Source of the DNA: Arsenicibacter sp965247375
Lineage (GTDB): Bacteria; Bacteroidota; Bacteroidia; Cytophagales; Spirosomataceae
NCBI GenBank assembly: GCA_965247375.1
Contig: CBDFHU010000090.1
Location: 39,873 to 103,872 of the forward strand
Length of the DNA stretch: 64,000 nt
Reading direction: 5' to 3'
Part shown: positions 53,144 to 63,700 of the stretch, one piece after another
Position numbering within the stretch: position 1 is the first letter of the stretch
Layout of the letters: each line of letters begins with the position of its first letter
The notes under the pieces: model-generated
What the model was told of the DNA's origin: nothing
What the model saw: only the letters and a program-made list of their open reading frames with translations
Database searches by the model: none
Made by a program: the position numbers and the translations under genes

Positions 53144-54490
53144 TCATTGAATGTCGCCAAGGGCACGCTGTACGTCCACTTTGCTGATGAGCGCCTGAAA
53201 GAGGGCATTGTAAAAGGAAATCCGGGCAGAACGCAGGTCTGCTTCGGCAACGGTCACATCGAGATAGGTTCGGATACCCGAGCGGTACTGAAGATTAATG
53301 ATTCGATAAACGTCTTCGGCCAGGACCACGTTTTCGCGTAGCGCCATGTAGCTGGCCAGGTTCCCTTTGTACGAAGCCAGTGCCTGCGCGTACTCGGCAT
53401 CAATGCTGCTGGCGAGGGCGATAAAATCCTGATCAATCCGCTGTACCTGAAGCCGGGCAATCTGCTGCTGCTGAATGCGTTTACCACCCTGAAAGATCGG
53501 CAGGGCCAGGCTCAGACCGACATACGAGTTCGGGAAACTGCGGGCATATAACTGACCGAACTGCGCATTCTGGTACAGCAGGTTGTAATAGCCGAATGCC
53601 CCGACCGTCGGCAGGTATGACCAGCGGGTATACAGGACATTGGCCTCCTGCAACTGCCGCTGCGTCTGCAAGGCCTGGTATTCAATGCGGGTACGCGGAT
53701 TGACAGCACGGTTGGTATCCAGCATAACCTCATTGGCCAGTTGCAGCGTATCATATGCCAGTACCAGCTTTGCCGTAGCCGGGTAACCCATCAGTTGTTT
53801 CAGAGTCTGATACTTGGCCGATGCCTGTTCAAGGTATTGCTTACGCTGGGCACGGGTATTATTCAGCGAAATCGACGCCCGTTTGGCATCCGTTTTGTCA
53901 ACAATACCACTTTCATACTGATTAACCGCATCTTTCAGGCTGCGCTCAAGCCGGACAATGTCCTGATTAATAATCTCGGCCTGCCGCTGGCTCAGCAGCA
54001 CATCATAAAAGGCCTTACTGACACCGCTGATGACCTCAATCTTCGTCCGGGTATAGGCCTGTCTGCTTTGCTGCCTGTACGTATCGGCTGTCCGGTTTGC
54101 CAGCAGCACATCGCGGTTAAAGATCGTCTGATTCGCTACGAGTTGCAGTGTTGAGGTATTCGCCACCCCGACCGTTACCGGAATCCGTTCCCCCGAAGTC
54201 GGATTGCTGAAGTTCGGAAACAGCTGAACCGGTAGTTTCAGGTAGTGCTGAATGTTGTAGTTAAACCCCACCTGCGGGAGCCAGTCAGCCAGTGCACTGC
54301 GGATAGTGCGGTCAGTAATCGATTGATCAATAACCGATTGCTTTAGTAATGGCTGATGGGTGATTGCATACTGAATGCAATCATTCAGGGTTGCTTGCCG
54401 GAGCGTATCTGCCGGCATTTGTGCGTATACTGCTGAAGATAGCCAAAGGCCCCCTACACCACTCAAGAGGCTGGTAAAAATATGTTTCAT
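53144..54490 (-). CDS. TolC-like outer-membrane efflux protein
   Basis: 448 residues from the ATG at 54488-54490 (MKHIFTSLLSGVGGLWLSSA, signal peptide); an in-frame ATG 7 codons earlier would spoil the leader. The TolC/OEP repeats are present: LNDCIQYAITHQPLLKQSVI, QVGFNYNIQHYL, KAFYDVLLSQRQAEIINQDI, YESGIVDKTDAKRASISLNN, then the second repeat AFGYYNLLYQNAQFGQLY and YRSGIRTYLDVTVAEADLRS. It is the first of the three efflux genes in the direction of transcription, 61 bases before the adaptor. Confidence 0.94.
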   Translation of the reverse strand: MKHIFTSLLSGVGGLWLSSAVYAQMPADTLRQATLNDCIQYAITHQPLLKQSVIDQSITDRTIRSALADWLPQVGFNYNIQHYLKLPVQLFPNFSNPTSGERIPVTVGVANTSTLQLVANQTIFNRDVLLANRTADTYRQQSRQAYTRTKIEVISGVSKAFYDVLLSQRQAEIINQDIVRLERSLKDAVNQYESGIVDKTDAKRASISLNNTRAQRKQYLEQASAKYQTLKQLMGYPATAKLVLAYDTLQLANEVMLDTNRAVNPRTRIEYQALQTQRQLQEANVLYTRWSYLPTVGAFGYYNLLYQNAQFGQLYARSFPNSYVGLSLALPIFQGGKRIQQQQIARLQVQRIDQDFIALASSIDAEYAQALASYKGNLASYMALRENVVLAEDVYRIINLQYRSGIRTYLDVTVAEADLRSARISFYNALFQALISKVDVQRALGDIQ

Positions 54491-54637
54491 AACGCCTTGC
54501 TGGCGATCCATCCGTCATGTCACCAGACGTATAGTCAACCAAGTGTACTAAAATGGATAAACTTATTGGTTAACTCCATTTTTTCGAAAGATGTTCCTTA
54601 ACGAAAAATATTTACCTTGTTAGTATACTTAAGGCGT

Positions 54638-56098
54638 TCAAAGAGCAGGCAGGTAAATCAGGAACGTGGCGCCGGATTGCGGCTCGCCGACCGCTTTTAT
54701 CTGGCCTTTGTGATTTTCAACTACTTTTTTACAAAGTGCCAGTCCGACGCCGGTGCCCGGGTATTTGTCGCGGCCGTGCAGGCGATGAAACAGCTGAAAA
54801 ATCCGGTCGCTGTGTTTAGGCTCGAAACCGATGCCATTGTCTTTGAATTCGATGCAGACATACTGTCCGGCGTGGCCGTTCATCCAGGCTTGTTGTTCCG
54901 TTTCCAGCAACGGGCGGCTTTCAATAGAAATTTCCGGCTTCTCACCGGCTTTTTTAAACTTAAGCGAATTGCTGATCAGATTCTGAAACAGCTGATTCAT
55001 CTGGTGCGGAAAGCCTTCAATCACCGGAAGCGTTCCGACATGTACGGTCGCCTCATGTTGTTCTGTCGCCCATTCAAGATCATTCAGGACCTGCGCTAAC
55101 AACTGATCAAGTACAACCTGCTGACTCTGACCGGCATGTGTGGTAATGCGGGAATAAGACAACAAATCGCGGATCAGATTCTGCATCCGGCCGGCGGCCG
55201 ACTCCATCCGCAGTAACAGATCCGCGCCTTCTTCACCCAGAGCCGGTCCGTACTGCTCCCGAAGCAGGTTACCGAACGCCTGAATTTTCCGGAGCGGTTC
55301 CTGCAGGTCGTGCGAAGCGGCATAGGCAAACTGTTCCAGGTTATCATTCGACAGCCGGAGCGCCTGATTCAGTTCTTCCAGGTGCTGATTCTGTGTCTGT
55401 TCATGCGTCAGCTGCTCCTGCAGATTTGCCTCATATAACCGTAGTTTATGCTCATTCTTAACGCGATGCAGTAGTTCACGGCGCAGCATCAGAAACACAA
55501 TGCCGATCAGAAACAGGGAAGCAAGCGCCGACAGGATAATCAGACGTTGTGTGTTAGTATGGGTTAATTGCGCAAGGGCTTTCCGTTCTACAATCAGCCG
55601 GCGTTCAATGCCGACAAGTGCTGCTACTGCCGGGCGAAGTGTATTCAGGATTGTACGTCCCTTCGTCAGCATGACTTCGGCCTCCGCCGGGGTTACCCCT
55701 CCCTGCCGGACCTTGTCCACCAGTTGCTCATTGATCGCCAGACGTTGTACCAATAAAGGCCGCATCACCTGCAACTGCCGGCGCTGAACAGAGCCCGGCG
55801 GCATCATCTGTTCCAGGCTGTCAATCCGGTGCGGCAATTGCGTCCTGATTTGTGTGAACGACTGAAGATAGGCGCTGTTTCTGGTGGCGGCATAGCTCCG
55901 GGCATCAATCTGTGCATCACGCGACATCGAAAAAACCGTCTCGATCTGCGAAATGACTTCGTAGGTGTGCAATACCCATTCATCGTCTTTCTGCTGCCGT
56001 TGATTGGACTCCCAGGATAACCAGGTAATGGATGTGAGCAGAACGACTACCAGCGCAAAAGCCGATATCAACAAACTGTTGATTCGTGTAATTTTCAT
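54638..56098 (-). CDS. Membrane histidine kinase with CHASE3-like sensor
   Basis: 486 residues. An N-terminal helix (LLISAFALVVVLLTSITWLS), a helical periplasmic CHASE3-type domain of about 150 residues (VFSMSRDAQIDARSYAATRN, ILNTLRPAVAALVGIERRLI) and a second helix (LIILSALASLFLIGIVFLML). Then come a coiled coil, HisKA with YAASHDLQEPLRKIQAFGNL, and the ATPase (NQLFQNLISNSLKFKKAGEK, FKDNGIGFEPKHSDRIFQLF, GTGVGLALCKKVVENHKGQI). The catalytic core closely resembles the partial kinase at 1-2052. It lies upstream of the TolC-like gene on the same strand; control of the pump is possible but no regulator gene is adjacent. Confidence 0.93.
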   Translation of the reverse strand: MKITRINSLLISAFALVVVLLTSITWLSWESNQRQQKDDEWVLHTYEVISQIETVFSMSRDAQIDARSYAATRNSAYLQSFTQIRTQLPHRIDSLEQMMPPGSVQRRQLQVMRPLLVQRLAINEQLVDKVRQGGVTPAEAEVMLTKGRTILNTLRPAVAALVGIERRLIVERKALAQLTHTNTQRLIILSALASLFLIGIVFLMLRRELLHRVKNEHKLRLYEANLQEQLTHEQTQNQHLEELNQALRLSNDNLEQFAYAASHDLQEPLRKIQAFGNLLREQYGPALGEEGADLLLRMESAAGRMQNLIRDLLSYSRITTHAGQSQQVVLDQLLAQVLNDLEWATEQHEATVHVGTLPVIEGFPHQMNQLFQNLISNSLKFKKAGEKPEISIESRPLLETEQQAWMNGHAGQYVCIEFKDNGIGFEPKHSDRIFQLFHRLHGRDKYPGTGVGLALCKKVVENHKGQIKAVGEPQSGATFLIYLPAL

Positions 56099-56221
56099 AA
56101 CGACCGGGCAGATAACCTTGGAACGGCAGTAATATACGAGGAAAAACAGCGTCCGGACTTTATTTACTACACACTATTTACAGAGAGGTCACAATTAGCG
56201 GTTCTTATTTATCCAGAGGGA

Positions 56222-56932
56222 TCAGCCTAAAAAATCACGGACAAAGTCGTTAACCGGCCGGAGGCGGAAGTCATCGGGCGTACCGGCCTGCACAATTTCC
56301 CCTTTGTCCATCAGTATAATCCGGTCAGCAATATCAAAGGCCTCCTGCACATCGTGGGTAACAAGGACAACGGTGGTTTGCCGGAGCTCGTCCAGTTCGA
56401 AGAGTTCGCGCCGGATGTGGCGCCGCGTGTAAGGATCAAGTGCGCCGAAGGGTTCATCCATCAGCACTACCGGGGGGTGGGCCGCCAGGGCCCTTGCCAG
56501 ACCCACCCGCTGCCGCTGCCCGCCGCTTAATTCGTCCGGATACCGGTGTAGTAATGATTCCGGTAGCCGGAGAGTAAGTATCAGTTCCTGTATGCGCTCA
56601 CGGATCTGAGCGGCCGGCCAATCCAACAGGTTCGGGACTGCGGCAATATTATCGGCAACAGTATAGTGCGGAAATAAGCCCGACTCCTGCACCACATACC
56701 CGATGTTGCGGCGGAGAGTCGGGCCATCCTGCTGTCTGACGTTAACCCCATTAATAGCAATCTCACCGCCGGAAGGCTCAATCAGCCGGTTTATCATTTT
56801 CAGCGTGGTTGTTTTTCCGCAACCACTCGTACCTAACAAAACCAGATTTTCACCTTTGGCTACCTCAAACGATACGTTGTTTACAGCGGTTTGCGAACCA
56901 AACTGTTTACTCAAGTGGCGAACATGGATCAT
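56222..56932 (-). CDS. Osmoprotectant-type ABC transporter ATPase
   Basis: 236 residues, OpuCA/ProV-like nucleotide-binding domain: Walker A GTSGCGKTTTLKMINRLIEP, Q-loop NIGYVVQESGLFPHYT, signature LSGGQRQRVGLARAL, Walker B VVLMDEPFGALD, H-loop VLVTHDVQEAFDIADRI. There are no C-terminal CBS domains, which the longer OpuCA proteins use for osmotic control. The matching permease-binding protein fusion is at 47149-48702. No other ABC permease is in the window, so these two probably form the transporter despite the intervening genes. Confidence 0.92.
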   Translation of the reverse strand: MIHVRHLSKQFGSQTAVNNVSFEVAKGENLVLLGTSGCGKTTTLKMINRLIEPSGGEIAINGVNVRQQDGPTLRRNIGYVVQESGLFPHYTVADNIAAVPNLLDWPAAQIRERIQELILTLRLPESLLHRYPDELSGGQRQRVGLARALAAHPPVVLMDEPFGALDPYTRRHIRRELFELDELRQTTVVLVTHDVQEAFDIADRIILMDKGEIVQAGTPDDFRLRPVNDFVRDFLG

Positions 56933-56958
56933 ACCGGCTAAGGTACAAACCCTTTTCG

Positions 56959-57252
56959 TTAATTTGAACGGTCGTTTATATCATGTTCCGCACGCGGATT
57001 AATGGTATCAGCCCAGTCACTGATATTCGAGAAAAGCTGTTCGACCATGCCATAGGCACCTTCAATATCTTCCGCTTTAATCGCAATCGGTTCGTAATAC
57101 CGGCCCGTGTCCGGGCAGACCCAATCAAACTTAAACAGGTAATTTTCGACACCGTGCCGACGGCATAGTTCATCAAATTCCTGTCTGAAATCAATCAGCG
57201 CTTTCTGTGTGGCCGATGATGGTAATTCATGAGGTTGATATCCGTACAGCAT
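56959..57252 (-). CDS. Hypothetical protein
   Basis: 97 residues, no signal peptide. The N-terminal half is helical and charged (TQKALIDFRQEFDELCRRHG), the middle has aromatic strands (VENYLFKFDWVCPDTGRYYE), and the rest is acidic (IKAEDIEGAYGMVEQLFSNI). I recognise no family. It starts the minus-strand run that leads into the ABC ATPase gene 26 bases downstream, which supports a real gene. Confidence 0.65.
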   Translation of the reverse strand: MLYGYQPHELPSSATQKALIDFRQEFDELCRRHGVENYLFKFDWVCPDTGRYYEPIAIKAEDIEGAYGMVEQLFSNISDWADTINPRAEHDINDRSN

Positions 57253-57519
57253 AGTGTACTATAATTCAGTTTTGTGACATTAAGACCTGCTTTTAGCCCG
57301 TAGGTAACGCGTATAATCACGTTTTTTTACTAATTTTTCACAGTACGACGGACAGAGTGCTGATAATCAACCATTCGACAAGTATATTTTTCTGAATTTT
57401 ATTATTTAATGAGTAATCAGGCGTTTTTCTTACATGAATTAACTGTCTGCCCCCCCGAATCAGGATCAGCACGGCCAGCAAGTTTATTAGAATTATCCTT
57501 TTCCACTAAATATCTGAAA
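57253..57519. other. Divergent intergenic region before the 57520 receptor
   Basis: 267 bases without a convincing gene. TATATTTT at about 57382-57389 differs by one base from TAnnTTTG and could be the -7 box of the receptor gene with a leader of about 130 bases. The in-frame upstream ATG at 57409 adds residues that are not a signal peptide. No operator is recognised. Confidence 0.4.
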
Positions 57520-60000
57520 ATGAAACATTATCTACTGGTTCTCTTTTTCGTATTGAGCCATACGTTAATCGCCCAGCCCACTCAAACCGTCCGTGGCCGG
57601 ATTCTCGACAAGGAATCAAAATACCCGCTTGCCGGAGCCACTATTCTCATCACAGATGGCAGTAGCCGGCAACAGGGGGCTGTAGCCGACAGCCTTGGCC
57701 GTTACCGGATTACGGGTGTACCGGTCGGACGCCGCACCGTTAACGTCTCCGTTGTCGGTTATAAAGACGCACTGCTGAACAATATTATTGTTGACGCCGG
57801 CCGCGAAACCATCCTGGACATTGAGCTCGACGAAGCCATCAACGAACTGGCTACCGTCACCGTAAAGGCCCGGCGCACCGGCGATGCCCGCAACGAAATG
57901 GCCATTGTGTCGGCCCGCCAGTTTACCGTCGATGAGGCCGACCGCTACGCCGGCAGCCGTGGCGAACCCGCCCGGATGGCCTCTAATTTTGCCGGTGTTC
58001 AGGGCGCCGATGATTCGCGCAATGACATCGTGATCCGGGGCAATTCACCGGGCGGCGTTTTGTGGCGGGTCGAAGGCATCAGCATTCCGAACCCGAACCA
58101 CTTTGCCATTCCCGGTACTACGGGCGGGCCCGTAAGCATTATCCGGAACAACACCCTGGCCAACTCCGACTTTTTCACCGGTGCGTTTCCGGCCGAGTAT
58201 GGCAACGGCATTGCCGGGGTATTTGACCTTAAACTACGGAACGGCAATAACGAAAAACACCAGCGTTCGCTGCAATTCGGCTTTCTCGGCACCGAAGGGC
58301 TGCTGGAAGGGCCTTTGTCCAAAAAATCCGGAGCTTCGTACCTGATCACTTACCGATACGCCAATCTCTGGCTGTTCAGTAAAGCCGGTATTGATATTGG
58401 TACTCAGGCGGTGCCGTCATATCAGGACGCGTCGTTCCGGTTGCATTTCCCGCTGACGACCAAAACCGGAAAAGATGCCGGCCGGCTGGCATTCTGGGGC
58501 TTTGGCGGCACGAGTACCATCGACATTCTGATTAGTGAACAGGAAGTGTCCGACCGGAATATCTTCGGTCAGAACGACCGCGACCAGTACTACACCTCAA
58601 ACATGTTTGTGACCGGCATTACCTACGACAAAGCCCTGAGCCGCAAAACGTTTGTGAAGGCAACACTGGCCGCATCGGGTAATGTGCAGGACGCCAACCA
58701 CGACTATCTTTTTCTCCGGAACGGTGCCGACGGCCGGCCGCTGGTGCAGAACAACCGCTATGTAATTGACCGGAAAGTCCCGATCCTTGATTACCTCTTC
58801 AAGGAAAACAAGGTCTCGGCGTCGCTGGCGCTTACGCACAAAGTCAGTGCGCGCAATATCCTGAAAGCCGGCCTGAACGCCGACCAGTACTTTTTCAGTT
58901 TCCACGACAGTACCCGCATCGTAGCGACACAACCCAATACGACACCTCAGATTCAGCCGTGGCGTACCCGCTGGAATACTGAGACACCGGCGATTCTGCT
59001 TCAGCCGTATATTCAGTGGCGTTCGAACCTGACCGAAAAATTAACACTAAGTGCCGGACTGACCAGTACGTATTTCTCGCTGAATGCCAACAGCTTTTCA
59101 CCGCTTGAGCCACGGATCGGGCTGGTTCAGGAACTGCCGAACCGGCAGAAAATCAGCCTTGCGGCTGGTCTCCACAGCCAGATACAGCCGGCCTATGCCT
59201 ATTTCTACAAAACGATTCCGCTGTGGTCATCCTCGACAACCGGCCCGCTGCTGGCGCTTAATCAGGGAATAGGGCTGACCAAAAGCTGGCATTATGTGGC
59301 GGCATATGACCGGTTGCTGGGCCGGAACATGCGGATGAAGCTGGAAGCCTATTACCAGCACCTGTTTAACGTGCCGGTTGAGAAAATCCGGAGTTCGTTT
59401 TCTATCCTGAACACCGGTGCCGCCTTTTCCCGGATTTTCCCCGGTGAGCTGAGCAATACCGGTACCGGTCGGAACTACGGTGCGGAGCTGACACTGGAGA
59501 AATTCTTCAGCGACGGCTATTACTTTCTGGTCACAGGCTCACTGTTCGATGCAAAATACAAGGGGTCTGACGGCGTATTACGGAATTCGGATTTCAACGG
59601 CCGGTATGCCTTCAATGCACTGGTTGCGAAGGAGTTTATACTGAGCCGGAATGAAAAACGACGAAACAGCCTGAATATCGGGGCAAAATATACGGCTGTC
59701 GGCGGACGGTGGTATGGTCCTGTCGATCAGCAGGCGTCGCAGGCCGCCCAGGAGATTGTGTATGCTGATGCAACGCGCAACACACTTCAGTTTGCGCCCT
59801 ACCGCCGGTTTGATGTCAAGCTTGACTATAAAAATAACCGCCGGAACGTTACCCACACCATTGCCGTGGATCTGGTCAACGTTTTGGGTATTCAGAACGT
59901 ACTTACATTGAGCTACGCCCCGCAACCCGACGGTTCATTCATAAAACAGGAGTACCAGCTTGGCTTCCTGCCGGTATTCTACTACAAAATCGACTTTTAA
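57520..60000 (+). CDS. TonB-dependent receptor (outer-membrane beta-barrel)
   Basis: 826 residues from the ATG at 57520, chosen because MKHYLLVLFFVLSHTLIAQP is a signal peptide. A carboxypeptidase-regulatory-like domain (VRGRILDKESKYPLAGATIL) is followed by a plug (SRGEPARMASNFAGVQGADD, NDIVIRGNSPGGVLWRVEGI, FTGAFPAEYGNGIAGVFDLK). The barrel ends in QEYQLGFLPVFYYKIDF. It has no SusD partner or siderophore-type plug; plugs of this kind occur in receptors for unknown cargo. It is a single gene, convergent with the DUF427 gene. Confidence 0.9.
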   Translation: MKHYLLVLFFVLSHTLIAQPTQTVRGRILDKESKYPLAGATILITDGSSRQQGAVADSLGRYRITGVPVGRRTVNVSVVGYKDALLNNIIVDAGRETILDIELDEAINELATVTVKARRTGDARNEMAIVSARQFTVDEADRYAGSRGEPARMASNFAGVQGADDSRNDIVIRGNSPGGVLWRVEGISIPNPNHFAIPGTTGGPVSIIRNNTLANSDFFTGAFPAEYGNGIAGVFDLKLRNGNNEKHQRSLQFGFLGTEGLLEGPLSKKSGASYLITYRYANLWLFSKAGIDIGTQAVPSYQDASFRLHFPLTTKTGKDAGRLAFWGFGGTSTIDILISEQEVSDRNIFGQNDRDQYYTSNMFVTGITYDKALSRKTFVKATLAASGNVQDANHDYLFLRNGADGRPLVQNNRYVIDRKVPILDYLFKENKVSASLALTHKVSARNILKAGLNADQYFFSFHDSTRIVATQPNTTPQIQPWRTRWNTETPAILLQPYIQWRSNLTEKLTLSAGLTSTYFSLNANSFSPLEPRIGLVQELPNRQKISLAAGLHSQIQPAYAYFYKTIPLWSSSTTGPLLALNQGIGLTKSWHYVAAYDRLLGRNMRMKLEAYYQHLFNVPVEKIRSSFSILNTGAAFSRIFPGELSNTGTGRNYGAELTLEKFFSDGYYFLVTGSLFDAKYKGSDGVLRNSDFNGRYAFNALVAKEFILSRNEKRRNSLNIGAKYTAVGGRWYGPVDQQASQAAQEIVYADATRNTLQFAPYRRFDVKLDYKNNRRNVTHTIAVDLVNVLGIQNVLTLSYAPQPDGSFIKQEYQLGFLPVFYYKIDF

Positions 60001-60019
60001 CGAATGTAGCATAGACAAT

Positions 60020-60070
60020 GAATGATGATGTGAGCAGCTGCGTACCTGCCAACTACCAGTATTCATTGTC
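60020..60070. other. Short inverted repeat between convergent genes
   Basis: The words GACAATGAAT and ATTCATTGTC flank about 40 bases between the receptor stop and the DUF427 stop. They could act as a weak bidirectional transcript end. There is no U-tract. Confidence 0.35.
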
Positions 60071-60086
60071 CATTTTACATTAGCTG

Positions 60087-60368
60087 TTATTCCACCACCT
60101 GCACTCCCTTCCAGAAGGCGACGCGGCCTTTAATCTGCTCAGCGGCCGGCTTCGGGTCCGGATAAAACCAGGCGGCATCCGGATTCGTTTTTCCGTCGAT
60201 GCTCAGGGTATAATACGAGGCAATGCCCTTCCACGGGCAGGTTGTATGCGTCCGGCTTGATTGCAGATAGTTGGCGTTGATAGCGTCTGCCGGGAAATAG
60301 TGATTTCCTTCTACAACGACCGTGTCATTGCTTTCGGCCAGTACGGTATTATTCCAGATTGCTTTCAT
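60087..60368 (-). CDS. DUF427 family protein
   Basis: 93 residues, complete single-domain DUF427: MKAIWNNTVLAESNDTVVVE, GNHYFPADAINANYLQSSRT, TTCPWKGIASYYTLSIDGKT with the invariant CPWKG, and DAAWFYPDPKPAAEQIKGRV with WxYPxP. The biochemical role of the family is unknown. There is no signal peptide, so it is cytoplasmic. It is a single gene with its own start region shared with the adhesin side. Confidence 0.93.
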   Translation of the reverse strand: MKAIWNNTVLAESNDTVVVEGNHYFPADAINANYLQSSRTHTTCPWKGIASYYTLSIDGKTNPDAAWFYPDPKPAAEQIKGRVAFWKGVQVVE

Positions 60369-60706
60369 AGATCAGGTAAGCTATTAATACTTTTAAAAGG
60401 ATTTTTCTGCACTTTTCTAATTAACCAAAAAGCGGGAGAATGGCAAGGGGGCCTATTTTAAAAACAGGCCTGATTGGCTTATAGTCCCCTCAGAATAAGT
60501 ATTCAATGCCCCATTCTTCGCTGGAACTACCCCTTTGTCGACAAAAAACACTTTTTTAGGCACAAAAACTACCCGCCTGTCTACTGAAAACTACCCAAAG
60601 GGGTAGTTACTTTTTGTTGGGGTAACCTGAGATTTGACCACGCAATGGTATCGGGCTTGACACGCCCGACGATTGACGGAAATCTTAACGTTTAGACCCA
60701 ACAAAA
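60369..60706. promoter_or_regulatory. Regulatory region of the adhesin gene with repeated AACTACCC words
   Basis: 338 bases without a gene. AACTACCC occurs at 60525, 60567 and 60589 on the plus strand, and its complement follows the third copy at 60601-60608, forming a small hairpin (AACTACCC..GGGTAGTT). The copies are 42 and 22 bases apart, about four and two helical turns, which is what phased activator sites look like. A second hairpin (TCGGGC..GCCCGA) lies near 60652-60671. I did not find a clear TAnnTTTG box. Confidence 0.45.
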
Positions 60707-63700
60707 ATGAAGAAAACAGTACCACACGGCAGATACGCTTATCTTTTGTCTGCCATTCGATGTAAGCTGACACGACATTCAGCCCTCAGCCTGCTACCCA
60801 TTTTAGGCTGTCTGATACTCCTTAGTTTAGCAACGGTTGCCCGGCCCGTCAATGAACATACACCGGCACATGGTACGGGAGTTGCAAAACGTGATGTACC
60901 TGCCTTACGATCAAAAACGATGTCAAAAAAGGCATCAGCAAACGTAGAGCCGTCTATTGACAGAGTGACCACCTCAGCAAGCACTGCCTGCCCGGGCCAG
61001 ACGGTGGTATTAACCGTTATTGCCGCCGGGATGACCGGCGGCTACGAACTCTCATGGGGTATTTCTCCCACATCCATCGGTTCGGCAACCTTTACCAGCC
61101 CGACTAATCAATCCAGTGTAACGGCCGTAATGGGTAATACCCCAGGAGACGTGAACTTTTCGATTGCCGTAAATGACCAGACAGGAATAGCGATCGGTGG
61201 GGTTACCGTCACGGTGCCCGGGCGTCTTCATGTAAATCCTAAAGCTACGGGCGCCAATAATGGCCTCAGCTGGCCCGATGCCTTCACCAGTCTTCAGAGC
61301 GCACTGACGTATGTGAGCCCCTGCGGTGGCGCAGCCTCTGAAATATGGATAGCCAGCGGCCTTTACAAACCGACACAAACGACGACCGACCAGACCGCCA
61401 GTTTCCGGATTCCGTCAGGCACCAAAGTATATGGGGGATTTGTCATTGATCTTACGGTCGATACCGGCCCTATTGGTGGTATTCTTTACCCGACATCCAT
61501 CAGCGACCGGCCGGCCATCAATCCGGTTACGGGCGAGCCAAGCAGCACAACGTTCTCGGGGGATATTAATAACGACAATCAGATCAATGGCAACAGCAAT
61601 TCCGTCGTTACCTTTGAGAATGCGGGAGCAGCCACTCTGCTCGATGGTGTGGTCATTACGGGGGGCAGCGGAAAAGGGGGCGGCATTGCCATTAACGGCG
61701 GGAACCCTCAATTAACCAACCTGCTGATTACCGGCAATAAAGCAGCACAGACCGGCAATAATGGGGGTGGTATTTACGCCACCCAGAGCACTACGGTCAC
61801 ACTGAATGATAGCCGGATTGCCGGCAATACCGGTATCGATGGCGGTGGACTCTACGCAAACGGGCCCGTTTATCTGACCGGCACCGATGTTTCTCAGAAT
61901 ACGGCGACGAGTGGGCCGGGGGGTGGTCTGTACCTCAACACAACCACGGACTTCAGGGCAATCAGCAGTACAATCAGCCAGAATGCAACGCAGATAGGAG
62001 CTCCCGGTGGCGGCGCATATGGACGCACGACAAACATGCAGGTCCGGCTGGAAAACAGTCTGGTGCAGGGTAACTACCCCGGTGGTATCTACACCAGTAC
62101 TGCAAACAATACCATCGTAGCAATTAATACGCAGTTCCGCCAACAGCAGGGCACATGGGGAGCCATCTACAACAGCGGCCCTGTATCCCTTTCAGATTGT
62201 ATCGTATCTCAGAATACGGCCACAGGTAATAGTGCTGGTGTACATATCAGTGATACCGGCTCATTTTCAGCGATTAATACGCAGTTTACCCAGAACCACA
62301 CCTTAAGTTCACCCGGAGGGGCCGCTACTGTCAGTGGTAATCTCTATATTACTGATTGTACGATCAGTCAGAATACAGCCAACGGATCTGGCGGAGGCAT
62401 TATTCATTCCGGCAGTAGTGGCCCGTTGATGGCAAACGTTAGCAATACAACACTCAGTCAGAATGTAATCACCGGTTCAGGTAGCGGAGGAGGGATGCAT
62501 TTTTCAACGTCAAATGCCCGGCTCACCTTCGATAATCTGCTCGTAATGAATAATAAATCCATTAATGAGGGAGGTGGTATTTATGTAGGCGGCAGCAGCA
62601 GTAATACCATTACAGTCAGTAATTCGCAGTTTGTGGAAAATCACACAGGCACATCTCCGGGGGGCGGCCTTTATCTTAACGGAACTGCCCGGCTAACAAA
62701 CTGTAGTTTTTCGCAGAATACAGCCTCAGAAGGAGCAGGTCTCTATCATTCCGGATCTGAATTCAGCGCATCCAATAACCGGTTCAGGCAGAACACGGCT
62801 GCAACAAGCAGCGGAGGTGGGTTGCGGGTGACAGGCAATGTAACAATTACCGGCAGTGACATCAGCCAGAATACGGCTGGCGGCACTGGTGGCGGCATCG
62901 AAATAGTGTCCGGTACTATCATCTCTGTTCAGAGCACAACCATTAGCCGGAATAGCAGCAGCTCCCCCGGCGGCGGTATGAATACATCTGGCGGGGACAG
63001 CTTTCTTTTAGCCGATGTCATTATCGAAGGGAACAAATCACAATATTCAGGTGGCGGTATATATACGTCTGCTGCTAATGTTACCCTCACCAATTCACGG
63101 GTAAGGCAGAACCAGGTATCAAATGGCCCCGGCGGCGGGGTTAATTCATTCGGCACTACCTATATAACAAACTGTGACGTCTCTCAGAACACCGCTGTGG
63201 GTGCACTCGGAGGCGGGGTTTATGGCAATACCCTTTTCGTTACCAGTAGTACCATCAGCCAGAATCAAACCTCCTCATGGGGCGGCGGTATTTTTGCCGG
63301 TAACTCGTTAACCCTTGTTCAGTCAGTTGTTCTCTATAATCAAAGTACTGATAAGGGGGGAGGTTTTTACGCGTCATCGGGACAGGTGCAAAGCAGTACG
63401 ATTACCGGCAACAACAGCCTCAACGAGGGCGGGGGGCAGTATACAGTCGGCGGCTTCCTGATTAGTAACAGCCTGTACAGCCGTAACAAGGCAGCCACAA
63501 GCGGCGGCGGCACCTATGCCTCTTCGCCGGCTACCTTAACGGTCCTGAACAGCAGTTTCAGCAGTAACAGTGCCGTAGCCGGGGCTGCTGTATCGGGCAC
63601 GGGCGTCACGGCCGGCAACAGTATTTTCTGGGGTAATGGCACACCGGCCACCACGTTCGGAGGCACGATCAGCCTGAAAAACAGCCTTGCTCCGTCAGGA

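Noticed and set aside
57409..57519. Longer N-terminus for the 57520 receptor
   Set aside because: It would bury a clear signal peptide behind 37 residues with no export features.
59168..59173. GTCTCC as a universal frameshift hotspot in this assembly
   Set aside because: This copy in the 57520 receptor gene is intact, so the word alone does not cause a break.
60020..60070. Inverted repeat as a strong Rho-independent terminator
   Set aside because: The loop is about 40 bases and no U-tract follows on either strand.
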